Positions 1 to 12,861 of a stretch of DNA of 64,000 nt are shown piece after piece. Origin of the DNA: Branchiostoma floridae (taxonomy: Eukaryota > Chordata > Leptocardii > Amphioxiformes > Branchiostomatidae); contig NC_049980.1 of assembly GCF_000003815.2 (NCBI RefSeq), forward strand, positions 13,407,570 to 13,471,569, written 5' to 3'. Made by a program: the position numbers and the translations under genes. The notes beneath the pieces are model-generated. The model had not been told where the DNA came from, made no database searches, and was given only the letters and a program-made list of their open reading frames with translations. Position 1 is the first letter of the stretch; each line of letters opens with the position of its first letter.

Positions 1-439
1 GATATGCATAGATAGGTCTCATCAATATCCATTCCTCCATTGGACCCATTGGGGCTATAGGAATTTCGTGGAGCAAGCCGCGAAATGCCAAAGTAAAGCC
101 CGTTTCATATGCATTTGCCGATCACAGTTTACCGTTGCCTTACATTACCATTGATTTTATTTCAAGTTGCTTCATACTTCGTTCCTATCCGATCTTTTCG
201 TTCCTTTTCGCACTTTCGCTACCGAACTTGCGAAAAGGAACGAAAAGATCGGATAGGAACGAAGTATGAAGCAACTTGAAATAAAATCAATGGTAATGTA
301 AGGCAACGGTAAACTGTGATCGGCAAATGCATATGAAACGGGCTTTACTTTGGCATTTCGCGGCTTGCTCCACGAAATTCCTATAGCCCCAATGGTCCAA
401 TGGAGGAATGGATATTGATGAGACCTATCTATGCATATC
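1..439. repeat. Near-perfect inverted repeat (palindrome) at window edge
   Basis: Bases 1-212 read as the reverse complement of 229-439, with one 1-base indel (GGACCC against GGACC near base 45) and a short imperfect loop at about 213-228. The left arm runs off the window, so the true length is unknown. The centre contains TTCGTTCCTTTTCG motifs, and the arm segment at about 125-215 resembles 1850-2030, so it belongs to a local repeat family. It could be a foldback element or an inverted-chimera assembly artefact. Confidence 0.9.
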
Positions 440-755
440 TATGCTCATGTACTTGTTATTGTGGTTATAACATTCCTTAGAATATCCATATTACATTTAT
501 ATTACAAAATTTCACAAGAAGAAATGGATTATGTCGAGAACAATTGCGCATATTTTATCATAAAAAACCATGCTGTGTTGATATTGTTGAAACAAGAAAG
601 CTTCTGAAAAAAGCTGACCGGTGCGTATTTTGGAAAAAGCCTGGATGCTAAACAAATCACACGAAAAAAGAGTTTTTAAACATCGAATTACTGAATTGGT
701 CTTTTTTCTATTAAAAAAACACTACATGAGATTTGTCTAACAAAGAAAAAAAATT
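440..755. other. No recognised gene
   Basis: AT-rich sequence between the inverted repeat and the tRNA-like sequence. I see no long ORF, splice-bounded exon or repeat here. Confidence 0.5.
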
Positions 756-845
756 TCAGCTAGTGGGGTTCGAACCCACCATCTACTGCGGGAGAAGCAA
801 ACTGTTCCACTGGTACCGTGCTGTACACCGCTCGGCCACGCTGGC
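756..845 (-). pseudogene. tRNA-Ser/Leu-like pseudogene or tRNA-derived repeat head
   Basis: The minus strand shows a class II A-box-like stretch, GTGGCCGAGCGG, and a perfect 5-bp T arm, GTGGG-TTCGAAC-CCCAC. Just after the expected 3' end lies a run of eight T, which could end Pol III transcription. Against a working tRNA, the acceptor strands (GCCAGCG and TAGCTGA) pair at only a few positions and I cannot fold a convincing anticodon arm. A decayed tRNA or the head of a tRNA-derived SINE is more likely. Confidence 0.35.
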
Positions 846-1906
846 TCGGTTACGCAATAGGGCGTATAGAATGGCTATTAGAAGGGTTTGGTTAAATTGT
901 CCGATCCGTGCATGCATCCAATGATCCATGCAAACGAAACGAAGAAAGACCCGCTTTTGCCGTCTCATAGCCGGTGCTTGCGCACCGGCAAAAATGCAAT
1001 GCTAGCAAAGTTACAATTATATTGCTCAATTTGTAAGAGCTTGACATTAGTGAAATATAGGTCGCAAGTTCGAACCCAGGGAAGTTGACGATCGGAAGTT
1101 CGAGCCCAGCATGTTGTGAATTCGTTTTCCTTCGTTTTTTCTCACCATCCCATTAATATTAATACAACGCCTTAGATTTGTTTTGCGACCAGGACATCTA
1201 AACCCGGCATTGGGATTTTTTTCATCAGCCAGGGCCTGATGTCGATCGCAAGAGGCAGACAATTATTTGTATTCATTATGACGGAAAGGTGTTGACAGAA
1301 ATTTTATTTCCCAATATCCTTTGCATAAATTCCTCACGTTGGCGCCTTTCTTCCCGCCCAAATGATGAATACTCATGGTACAACTTGATGAAAGCTCCTT
1401 GGTACAATGTAAATATGTCTATCCTTTCACGGCTTTTCTTTCGTCGTGAACGAGCAAAAAGATATGTCTCCAGCCTCCAGAAAACAATGTTGTTGGCCAT
1501 GTTGAAGAGAGCTGTCATGCTCGTGGGGCAGCAGTATATTAGCATATCTTTCCTGAACGGATTTCGCGGGTTATTTGCATGCGACGCTCCCATCTAGGGA
1601 GAACAGAAGCCACCCAAATACAACAACAACGCTACAATCTTGCCTCATTCTGAAAATGTATATTAATCGATATATATCTATTAGCCACTGAATGTTAGTC
1701 CTTACTTTCTTATATCATTTCCGTTTCTTTGTATTTTGCAGATCTTTAGAGAATAATTTAGCCACAAACACAACAGCCTTAAACAGCGCCGTAAAAAATT
1801 GGTATTGCCAAATTCTGGGTGAAACAAAACACGTTCCATAGGCTACTAACGCCAGCAGTACCGTTTCCTTATATTCTCATTGATTTTATTTTAGTTTGCT
1901 TCATAC
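846..1906. other. No recognised gene
   Basis: Overlapping ORFs of about 100 codons occur on both strands at 1276-1597, but I recognise no family and see no splice context. The remaining sequence is non-repetitive to the eye. Confidence 0.4.
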
Positions 1907-2028
1907 TTCGTTCCTTTTCGATCCTTTTCGTACCTTTTCGCTCCTTTTCGTTCCTTTTCACTCCTTTTCGTTCCTTTTCGCTCCTTTTCGTTCCCTTTCG
2001 TTCCTTTTCGTTCCTTTTCGCACTTTCG
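1907..2028. repeat. 10-bp-period TTCCTTTTCG minisatellite
   Basis: About twelve consecutive copies of the decamer TTCCTTTTCG, with single-base variants (ATCC, TACC, CTCC). The array ends in CGCACTTTCGG, close to the CGCACTTTCGC in the centre of the 1-439 palindrome. The upstream sequence (TTGATTTTATTT, GCTTCATACTTCG) also matches that palindrome, so the two are related repeats. Confidence 0.85.
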
Positions 2029-2734
2029 GTAGACCCGTGGGTTTGATGAAATATAATTTCCTTGATATTTGACGGACAAACCAAAAATTATTTCGAAGTA
2101 TTTAGCCAACAGAAAAATATGAGTTCCCTTGGCCAAATTGGGGCTTGTTCATATACACCCAAAGTACTAGTAATTAGTAGTAAGTTCACAGGGGTTTTTT
2201 ACTTTTAAAGAGTAGAATTTTGACAAAGTAGGTAGCACAGAGTTGCAGTAAGACTGGGAATTCTTGTCAAGCAGAGCAAATATTAAATTATTTTGAGTTC
2301 CCCTTGGGGTTTGTTGATAAGTTTCAGTTACTGTAAGATGGACACTTTGTTTTTGACCTCCATGAATAAAAGACAAAAATGAAGACTGTATTTTCAGACT
2401 GTTGTTTCCAATTGAATCAAACCAGGATGGTACATATAAAATTCATAATTACAATTTGGGGGGGGATCAATAAACATAATTCTAATATTTTAGAACAATT
2501 CGTTAAAGAAATCAATAAAATCAATTATCGTGAAAATTACATCCGAAAATTGCAATGTATGTACCGGTAGCACTTACGGAACAATCAATGTCTCTGTGAG
2601 TATGAAACGAGAGCCGCCCATGTCCAGACATCAGGCAATGGCTTTGCCATCAGAGAAATTTTTCTTTTTTTCCACCTGTGCGCTTCATATTTCTCACGAA
2701 AAAATCCGAGAACGCATACAAACTCAATAAGTAA
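2029..2734. other. No recognised gene
   Basis: AT-rich sequence running into the assembly gap. It might hold the 3' UTR of the ANKRD29-like gene, but I found no ankyrin-coding exon in it. Confidence 0.4.
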
Positions 2735-3472
2735 NNNNNNNNNNNNNNNNNNNNNNNNNNNNNNNNNNNNNNNNNNNNNNNNNNNNNNNNNNNNNNNNNN
2801 NNNNNNNNNNNNNNNNNNNNNNNNNNNNNNNNNNNNNNNNNNNNNNNNNNNNNNNNNNNNNNNNNNNNNNNNNNNNNNNNNNNNNNNNNNNNNNNNNNNN
2901 NNNNNNNNNNNNNNNNNNNNNNNNNNNNNNNNNNNNNNNNNNNNNNNNNNNNNNNNNNNNNNNNNNNNNNNNNNNNNNNNNNNNNNNNNNNNNNNNNNNN
3001 NNNNNNNNNNNNNNNNNNNNNNNNNNNNNNNNNNNNNNNNNNNNNNNNNNNNNNNNNNNNNNNNNNNNNNNNNNNNNNNNNNNNNNNNNNNNNNNNNNNN
3101 NNNNNNNNNNNNNNNNNNNNNNNNNNNNNNNNNNNNNNNNNNNNNNNNNNNNNNNNNNNNNNNNNNNNNNNNNNNNNNNNNNNNNNNNNNNNNNNNNNNN
3201 NNNNNNNNNNNNNNNNNNNNNNNNNNNNNNNNNNNNNNNNNNNNNNNNNNNNNNNNNNNNNNNNNNNNNNNNNNNNNNNNNNNNNNNNNNNNNNNNNNNN
3301 NNNNNNNNNNNNNNNNNNNNNNNNNNNNNNNNNNNNNNNNNNNNNNNNNNNNNNNNNNNNNNNNNNNNNNNNNNNNNNNNNNNNNNNNNNNNNNNNNNNN
3401 NNNNNNNNNNNNNNNNNNNNNNNNNNNNNNNNNNNNNNNNNNNNNNNNNNNNNNNNNNNNNNNNNNNNNNNN
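2735..3472. other. Assembly gap (738 N)
   Basis: Run of 738 N. Because this length is not a round number it may be an estimated gap. It lies immediately 3' of the last visible ankyrin exon and may contain the missing terminal exons. Confidence 0.99.
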
Positions 3473-3595
3473 AATCTACTGGTTGTGTTTTAGTAACGAG
3501 TCTCCCTTGTCTTAGGCTGGTACCTCAGGTGATACATAATTCACCATGTTGTACATTATATTCTCTACATGTGTAGAGACCATAAGACCACTAAC

Positions 3596-6500
3596 CTCCC
3601 TGGCAGCATCAACCTGTGCACCTGCATCTAACAGTTCCTTCACAATATCTGCATGGCCCATTTGGGATGCAATCCATAGGGGGGTGGCTCTGTCCTGGAA
3701 GATTGAATTGATCCACATGTTTACATGATGTTGGGACATAACTAGACTTCAATAAATGTGACACATGTACAGTGTAATTTGTGGCAGGCGGAACATGAAC
3801 AGATACCAAACAAGGAACTGATTTTTACAACAATAAAAAATGTCAAAACTGATAAATAATGCCATCATACTTGTGACATATGTTAGTTAGTTCAAGTTGA
3901 GCATCACCAAGCATAGATTATGTAAATGTGTCATTTGCACAAAATCTATTTCATGGAAGTACATGTATAAGATTGCCATACTCCTAAGTTTTATAGGAAC
4001 TTAACTATGGAACATTTTTTCCATTTCCCCAGAAACTAAAAAAAACACATTATAGACAGATGCAACTTACTTTTCTTATCTGATTCTCATTGGCACCTTT
4101 AGAGAGGAGGAATCTGAGGAGCTTGCAGTGTCCATTCTGGGCTGCAATGAACAGGGGAGTGGCTCCATCCTGTAGTAAACAATAATTGGTCCTCTGATCA
4201 TGAGTTTGGTCAATGGCTTAGGTTATCATCATTACAGTTTCTTTGTTAACACATCTATATCAGGGCATGCATCTATAGTTGCTATAGGTTATGGATTCAA
4301 ATTAATTGAAAGGCATTTAATACTTTCTTACATATATAATTGTTGCACTTGATTCTACTACGTGAAAATACTACCTAGCCTCAGTTAAGGACATTGTTTT
4401 GAATGTGACGTAAAGCTACATTGTAGAAGCCCTGTGTTTGAAGATCCCACCACAATTATCAAAAATAGTCCAGGGTGAGCAGATCAAACCTTACAGCCCA
4501 GTACTACATAGCCTTTACATGTACTTCCAGGCAATTTAGTGTGACAAATTGCTGACATCACATGTTCGTAATTTCAGCTCACCTGACCTTAGAGTTGTTT
4601 GGCCACTTTAATTTTGCAGAAGACTGCAGTAGGCCCGTCAGAAATTTTTACACTAATGTTTGCGTTGGAACAACATTTTGTGTTAACCAACTTTCATGCT
4701 AATATCTAGGTATTGTTGAGGATACTTACTGCCATGGTGGCATGTATGTTGGCCCCCCTCCCCAACAGTTCTCTCACCACAGCCAGATGGTTGCACTGAC
4801 AGGCTACAAAGAGTGGAGTCCCTCCATCCTGTAAGGGAGACAGCTGATACAAGGTTATTGACATTAGAACAAGACCCACAGTCTGTACTATAGATGCCTG
4901 AAACAAATACTCCAAGTGCTACAATTTGTGCAAAAGGTGGTGGGAAGGCCGGTCGAAAAAAAAATAATGAAAGGAAAAGGTGACAATTTTTCCCATCAAC
5001 CTCTGCTTGGACAGGAGCAAAAGATATCATAATCACAAAGGACCAAAATCATAAAAGACTTATATATGATTTTCCTTTCCATATACTAAATGCACATGTA
5101 TTCAGTGGGTGCAACAGTCTGTTATTGAAGTCTGGCGCTAATGCTACAGTTTCTGCTAGAGATATTATAATCATAAAAAGCAATCCTTTAAATACTAAAT
5201 GCACATATGCAAAGGGTGCAATTTGAACACAATTCAGTATAAGCAGCACTTCAGATTCTTTTCAGCATAAGAATAAAGCTCCAAAGACAATGCCCAGCAT
5301 GTCCAGCACTAGCCGTGTGATTGGTTATTCAGCACCAAGGACAGAGGGAACTGCATTTAGAACATGGGGCATAATTTTAGTTTGATTGTATAGAGGTAAA
5401 CAAAATTCAGCTGGTATTGTTTATGTCAGACTTCCTGCAACAAATGAGCCTTTTGGATGCTATATTGTTTCACATCAACAATAAAACACAAGTCCAACAA
5501 TTAAGAGAAGACCCTAAATTTCAAAATTGCTGAGCGGAAATGTGATTTTTGAGATGCACTGCCTTTGTGCCATTACTTAGGAAGTCAGCACCAAATCTTT
5601 TATCAAATGTTGATCACAGATATAAGTTAACAAGTTGAACATATTCTTTTTGTTGTTCTTCCTTCTATATTACAAGACTAGTCTGCCTTCACATGCTGTA
5701 TGTCAACCCAGTATAAATACATGCCTGTGAGCAGTAGCATCAAGATCTACATTGTATATGATCTTGAACTGGTAAAACCTACATGACTAGGGATGTCCAC
5801 AGGAGCACCCTTGTCCAGTAGTAGCTTTACAATGTCCAGAAATCCTCCCTGTGCAGCAAAGAATAGTGCACATGTTCCTGTCTGTGGAAAGAAAAACAAA
5901 ATCATCCTTTTGATCAATAATAGAAACATTCATTTGAGTTGTGACAAGAGGTGTGAGAGTAAGTAAAAGGACAACTCACATACATTTAAACCTGTACAAG
6001 TGACCACCTAGATACATAAGGACCACCCAGCCAATATGATCATTTTCTGGGGTCCCTTGATTAGATGATTTTCTGACAGAAGCATTAAAGATGCTGTCTA
6101 TAATGATCACCTGCCCACATACTTCGAATTCTGTTGACCCTGAATTGTCTTATTTAGGGCACTGCATATACTTAAACTGGTAAAACATCATCTTATAAAG
6201 TTGGAGACATGTTTGATAAGTTTACATATGTTGCATGACAATGGCCAGGTCACGTAAAATTGATATGCTCAAGTCTTAACATTGAAAACCTGTCTGTATA
6301 GCTGTGCATTGTATAAGGCAGGACTAAACAAACTAAAAGAAATTTGATTTTCCAATTTGCAGATCTAAATCTTACAAATCTATGCAATGTACAGTAAATT
6401 AATGTAAGATTAAATGGTGAAAATTTGCTGAGTGGTAATTTTTATTTTATTTTATTTTTTTTTTCAAAAAATAGGAGCGAGCGAATCCGTGAACCAAGAA

Positions 6501-9500
6501 ACTAAATTGATGTGGCCTAATGGTGAAAATTTGCTGAGTGGTAATTTTCATTTTTTTATTTTTTTTTCAAAAAAATAGGAGCGAGCAAATCCGTGAACCA
6601 AGAAATTAAATTGGTGTGGCCTAAGAAGACAAATAAACGTTGGACCGTACATGTCTCCTGATATGTGGTGATGCCCCTTGGTCCAGTAGCTCCTTCACAC
6701 ACCCATAGTGGTTGTTAGCTGCAGCAAGTATCAGTGGGGTGGTTCCTTCCTGCAATGTAAAAGACATGATACAGTACATTGTGTATCTGATTCATAATGG
6801 GCTATACATGTATATCAGTAGCAACCTGTTGTGCAATCCAGTTAATTCATTTATTTTCACAGGACTTGATTTCATGATACATTTGTAGAAGGAGAAAGGA
6901 GGTTTCAATGCATAGAGACTATGTCAAGTGGTAATCTGTAAGTGAAGTACTACTATACTACTGCTACAGCCTGACTATTATCAATAATAATTTATGTGAG
7001 ATGGCTTCATTCAGAGGTTTCAATTTAAAGGACTGACTTTTGTCAGAATTGATCATATGCTTGAAAGTAAAACATAATTTTGTTTTTTTTGCATAAAAAC
7101 TGATTCCTATCATTGGTTTTAATCAATGGTATGGTTCATGCTATAATAAAACGTGCCTTAAGAAGCATGTTATTATTATTGTTAAGGCACATAGAGCACT
7201 TTCCCTGTTGGATATATGAAAGGGGTGGGTGGGATGGTCTGCCTCCCATTGCCGTGCGGCAGTGGTATAAAGTAATCCAGGTAGGACATTACATTAGGGG
7301 GGGGACATTAGTACAAACTTTTTGAAATACGCATCCTAAAATATGGAGATGATCTATCTAAACACAGAAATCACAAAAATTAGGCAATTGTAAAACTCTA
7401 ACCCCCCTGTACATACCCCCTGAAGTTTGGATACCCCCCTCGCCATGTGCTTGTGTGACGTTGCTAAGGTCTGCAAGCACTGACTGCATTACTTCAGTTC
7501 TTTTTTGCACATTTTGTGTAATTAAATGATGCATTACACTCCAAGATACCTTTCTATCAGTTTTGGGTTTAATATTCTTGGTTGCCATGGCAACAGGGCA
7601 GCAAGTATTGGGGTGACTTTCCATTATTTGGCTAAAAACAGGGAAGTCACGGTAGGGCAGTAATTCGACAAGTGCTCAGAATAATAAAGAGTACCCAAAT
7701 CAACTACAGAGTGTCTTAAGCTTCACAAGAATAGTGGTAACATTTTAAGAAACTCGATGCCAAGGAATTGGGCAACTTCAAAAAGAAACATTGTTTCAAG
7801 GTTACAAAAACACATTTTTTTTACCAAGCTTAAAACCAGTGTTTTTGTATATGTGTTGTCAAGTATGGACAGAAAAGCAACAGTTGACTGTTCTCTCTAC
7901 TACTAGGCTCTCTTGTACATGTACATACTATATCCAAGGCTCGAAATACTTTTTCTGCATACCTACACTGGTGCAGGTAACATTGAAAATAGCCTGCACC
8001 AGACAAATTTTACCTGTACCACTCTGAATTTTGGAAGTATAGTTCATACTAAAATTGTTCAGGAACCATTGCTATTTTTTCTTTTCTACAGAATATTACT
8101 TGATATAGGTAGTAGTGGTAACATTCATATAACAATCCCAGTACACCTACATCATATGACGTTAATGTATAAAACCTAGTATTTGGGACCAGTGCAGGTT
8201 ACGTGCAGGGAGACATCAAAAATACCTGCACAGCTCCAATTTTACCTGCACTAACCTGCATATTAAGCAGGTAGTATTTCGAGCCCTGATATATCTTATT
8301 GTAAGCAAGATGCCTGCGATACTGAATTTCAACAATGTTTTATTGTTACATCTATTTACAACAGAATCAAAAGAACCATAGTCAAATTTACACTCATTGA
8401 TAGTGTCAATGGCGTGTAACATTGTTCAAGTACAATTTTAGGTTAACTGCAGATGGAGTTTTTGTGGTTATGGGTAGTGACAGGACTGTGTTCTTGAGTT
8501 GGGCCAGCTTTAAACTTACATATCACCTCTGCTGCTGATGTGAAGATCCATCTGGGGTTTTCAGGGTTTGTACTAGTAAGTATTTGTCTCTCTTCCAATC
8601 ACAGCAAATGTTGCAAATCTCTTTCTCATGAGTCCTTGCTTTCTTAAGCTCCTCTTCATTTCTCTTGCAAGCTATCAGAATCCCTGACTTCCCTACTGTA
8701 CTGTCTAAACGATCCAAGTTCTCTTCTCTTTTTCAGTACCCTTGTAACTTCAGATTGGTAATCGTGGTTACCACTTGTACAATGGCACTACAGACTTCTT
8801 CTTTCTTTGTCTGTTGGAGCATCTCCTTAGAGATGAACCCGAAGGCTGCATCCTTTACCTGCAGCAACAGTGCTCGAAATACGAAATACTTGCACACTTG
8901 AAAATGCATTTTGGTTGGCGCAACGTAAGTCGTAATTTTAAATCCAGGTAGTGCGCAACCCGAAATTTTTCAGTTGGAACACAACTTTCCCCCACCTACA
9001 TGCATAATTATTTATTTCTTGATAGGATAAAACATAAGTTACATGTAACTACAGGGGTGCCTAATAGGGGTGGGTAAACGGTACAGGAAATTCAGGTTCA
9101 TGCAGGTCTGGTTCAGGTCCAGAGGTCCGAACCTGAACCTGGACCTGATTCAGTATGTGAAAACTTGTGATACTCAAAACAAGGGTCCATTTCGATACAA
9201 AGAAATCTGCTTTGCAGAGTATTTGAGTACCACTGGCGTTTTAAAATCCTACAAGGCTAACTAGTACTGCCTCTGTGAGATTGAGTGTAAAAATTGGTAG
9301 AAATGACTACAGACTATACTATAATATACCTGTAGCCCGTTTCGTCCAATTTTGAGTTTGGATCAGTCCATTTTTGCCATGGGGGTGATTTGGAATAGTC
9401 CATATTTGCATGGGAAATACATTTGGAGGTTCAGATATCCACAATGATCTCCCCTGAAGTCAAATATTCTGCCAAGGATGCCAAAGTACAATTTCTAAGG

Positions 9501-10951
9501 CATTAAGCGTGTTTGGTAGTATATCGTTATACTAGTTTAGTACATTGTCAACTTAAAAACTTCAGGGGGCATGTACAGGGGGGTTAGCAATCATAGATTT
9601 ACAAAATTTTTGCATTTTCATATTCAGATGGACCGTCTCCATATTTCTAGGGGCGTATTTCATCAAAAACTGCATNNNNNNNNNNNNNNNNNNNNNNNNN
9701 NNNNNNNNNNNNNNNNNNNNNNNNNNNNNNNNNNNNNNNNNNNNNNNNNNNNNNNNNNNNNNNNNNNNNNNNNNNCAATTCTGCCAAAAGAGATTGATTC
9801 ATTGGTTTCCACTTGTTTTCGAGGGTTAAAGAGTATGAGGGGACTATCCTGTGCGCAGTGGTTTACGCACTATATCGATACTACTAGTATTGAAGATCCA
9901 TGAACATTTTTAGCACGATGATATCATGGGTAACAAGGGTTATCTCTCTTTTACAGTATACACACACACACGTCTTATACAATCAATGCATACTACCAAA
10001 ATCTGATAATCTTCTAGCATTTCAATGCTCACATAGTGACATACTAAACATGTTGCTGCAGGCCAGGTCCCTACATAGTTTGTTTACTATGCTAACAAGG
10101 TAGTCGTTCATCAGCTTGCTAACAACAAACTCTAAGTTAAACTCAATGTTTACTTTTCCCTGCAGAGTGTAACTGTAAGTGTAAGCGGAGAACTGTTTGA
10201 CATTAGCTGACAAGTACAAAATTATAGGACAAGGAGCACAGCAGAAACACAGTCTGTGTATGACTATGAAGGGGCCCTAAAGTAGAAACATCACTGGAGA
10301 AAACCAGGAGCAACTGATCTCCCATCAGTGAGGGTGGAAGGTTGCATCTAATTAAATGCTTTGATCCCTAGATGGCCAAATCTGTCCTACTTAGATTATA
10401 GGCTATAGTAATATATGGAAAAAAAAAAAAGAACTGTAAGATACATGAGGAAACGTGAATCCAATTGCAGCATTTGCATTGGTCGGCTGTGAATCACATT
10501 TAATCGTACTATCAAAAATACAATGACTAAGTAAACTGTCTTATAAGTTATAGATTGGTCAGTTTACCTACAATTGCAATATGCTGCAACAATAGATGAT
10601 CAACTTCATCACTTTTATTTAATGAGAACCTACCTTGTCTTGACTGTCTATGTGGACCCTTCCGCCGTCGATTGTTCGCTTCAACAGGTCGATGTTTCCC
10701 TGCAAGGCTGCCAGGTGGAGCTGCTGATCACTGGGCGAGTCCTTGGAACGATAGAACAAGTTCAGCGAGCTGCGGACATCATGGCGGAGGGTTGGGGAGT
10801 GGGCGGGGGACCACGAGTGGCGGAGTCTGGGACTAGGCGTCAGGCTCGTTCGCATGGGTGGGGGGGCGAGCAGGGATGGCATGGCACCCTGACGAGGATT
10901 TGGAGACAAACTTCTGGATCGTGCATGAATCGTGGGGGGTGCTAGGGACAT
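3596..10951 (-). CDS. ANKRD29: ANKRD29-like ankyrin-repeat protein, six exons visible, 3' end missing
   Basis: Exons on the minus strand, in gene order: 10634-10951, 6651-6749, 5783-5881, 4730-4828, 4071-4169, 3596-3694, all with AG/GT borders. Exon 1 begins at an ATG that follows an in-frame TGA. It encodes 106 residues: a Ser/Pro/Arg-rich leader of about 73, then a first ankyrin repeat containing LHLAALQGNIDLLK. The other five exons are each exactly 99 nt, phase 0, and encode one 33-residue repeat, beginning EGTTPL, TGTCAL, DGGTPL, DGATPL and DRATPL. That gives 271 visible residues. The repeat order and signatures (ALFFAAQGG, then PLWIASQMGH) follow vertebrate ANKRD29 as I know it, but the Ser/Pro leader is unlike it. 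ANKRD29 has further C-terminal repeats, expected in the 2735-3472 gap or beyond. Ankyrin repeats mediate protein binding; the specific role is unknown. A generic ankyrin paralogue is the alternative. Confidence 0.85.
6413..6623. repeat. Two-copy tandem duplication, 106-bp period
   Basis: Copies at 6413-6518 and 6519-6623 share AATGGTGAAAATTTGCTGAG, a T-rich tract, and AATAGGAGCGAGC, with a few substitutions. It lies in an intron of the ankyrin gene, 27 bp from exon 2 on its donor side. Confidence 0.85.
7314..9675. repeat. Diverged inverted-repeat pair about 2.1 kb apart
   Basis: The arm at 7314-7428 matches the reverse complement of 9557-9675. Shared landmarks in order are GAAATACGC, ATATGGAGA, CTAACCCCCCTGTACAT and CCCCCTGAAGTTT. 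Substitutions and small indels separate the arms. The right arm runs into the N gap at 9676. It lies in intron 1 of the ankyrin gene and could be the ends of a decayed transposon or two inverted copies of one repeat. Confidence 0.75.
7935..8288. mobile_element. hAT-like MITE (TIR CAAGGCTCGAAATAC), ankyrin intron 1
   Basis: The left end CAAGGCTCGAAATAC mirrors the right end GTATTTCGAGCCCTG. The interior carries repeated CCTGCACTGGTGCAGGTAA-like motifs near both ends. It is the same family as 36901-37239, with collinear interior sequence. The flanks ATATC and ATATA suggest a diverged 5-bp target duplication. No coding capacity. Confidence 0.8.
9676..9775. other. Assembly gap (100 N)
   Basis: Exactly 100 N, a conventional placeholder for an unknown-length gap. 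Confidence 0.99.
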
Positions 10952-12861
10952 TTTAGAACGATAGGTACTTAGAATGCCTCCACATATAATGTGCTGGTAC
11001 AGTGCTTTTCAAAAGATGCAGGTGAGGCGAGGAGAGATCTAGAGCAGCAAAGAAAAAGCTCTGAGCATCTACACCATGTCACATAACATAAGAGAGCACA
11101 CTGGTGCCGCATCTGTGACGTCCTTATGCGGGTGAAACAAAAAGGACAGTGCCAAAAATACTCAATGAATCTATAGCACCAAATAGGAGATGTACTGCTC
11201 TATATCTTTAAGGAAATGGACCGCAAAATTAATATCATAATATTATGGAGCACTTAAGGAACCTTATAGGTGCTAGTACCCAGGTCACAATAGTCTAATG
11301 TCACCAGCCAGGTATGTCCTCATTCACAGAAAGAACTAACCACACTTAGATAAACACAGTTGACAAAATGGCTATCAAAAGAACAACACTTAGCTTCATA
11401 CAATTATGTATCAACAGAAGGAAAATCTCAAAGATAAGTGACTGCTTACATGTACATTGGAAGCCATTATCATCCTTCTGAGGCCGTATTAAGCACATAA
11501 TCTACAAGGAAAGTATTCCAGGACTCCGCTGTGCAGGATATCCTGTGTATTGACAGCCAGAGGAAGCTGACAAGACAGGCAGCTGGCTAGCCATGTATCT
11601 ATCTGTGATCACTCACATCAATTAAATTATAATGTAGTGCCGTATCTAAAAGTGTGAGGAAGAGACTGGGGAGAGTGGATGCCTGAACTGTCATTAATAG
11701 AATCGCAAGATTTCTCTGGGACTGTGTCAACGCAAATTTCTGTGACTTTTTTCCAATGAGGTTTTAAATTTGTTATTAAATGTGACCAATTGCAATTTCA
11801 AACCCCTGTCCTAGGAGATTAGAAACTAAAACAGGAAAGAAATCTTACCTAAAGTTACCTACAAAATCATACTAGGTACTATTAGTACATTGCTTGTAAT
11901 TGTAGCTCTCTGAGTTAATAAAACATAATCTGGGCATGACATCATAGTGATCATGACATCATCCACAGTGCTCGAGCAGGTCGTTGATCAGTCAAATATT
12001 AGGCGTGAATGGGTCGTCGGTCGTGTTTGGCCCACAGCAGTGTTTGGGTCGTGAATGGCTGACCAATTTTCCTGCGGGTCGGGAACGGGGTGTAAGTCAG
12101 TCGTCAGGTGGGACATTCCCTACTGAATTACGACCATTTTCTCACCTGTTCCACCTTACGACTTAAATCCGCATGAATAACGACTAGAAAGTTGGAATCG
12201 GGTTGTGTTTTTATCACGACTGGAAGCCTACCATAGTTGCCTTGACGACAAGTAACGTTGCCAAGACTACCGAAACAAAAATGGCTGACTCGGTGATAGT
12301 CCGGCGCCATGGCAACTCCGGTGAGTGACGGCAAGCCGACGCACGTCACCGTGGTGATTGTTTCCGTGGCTACCGGAATGATTGACATCTAGGGGTACCA
12401 CGTGCTCTGGTATATGTAGCTCCGCGTTTTACATGGATTCTGGTTATAAACACCGTGCGTCGGGGCATGGAAATTTCGGTCTTTTCAAGCACCTTAGAGT
12501 AAAAGTAAAATAAGCAATCAAGCACCGAGAGAAACTTAAAGGATGTAGACAAGGTTGTGTATGTCATCTTTGAATAAAAAAAATATCTATAACGTCCTTA
12601 ATGTACTACATGTATATGTATTTAAATGTTGAATATTTTAGGACAAGCTGTTACGACAGCTGTTGTAAAATTAGGTCAGTTCTATCTTTGGTCCGTTTTA
12701 GTCGGCAAAATGTAATATTAGAATTTCCAACATGGATTAACGTTCCTTGTTAATTTTGTACAGATAACATATGAGCTTCTCTGAAGAATGCTGAAAGTGC
12801 GTAGTAAATGTGTAAGATTATTATTGCAGATTCACACATAAGATACATGTAAGACAACGTA

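Noticed and set aside
1055..1130. Two further TTCGA-containing B-box-like sites
   Set aside because: No accompanying A box or arm pairing was visible.
1276..1597. Overlapping 102- and 105-codon ORFs on both strands
   Set aside because: No recognised domain, no splice context, and the two strands are equally open.
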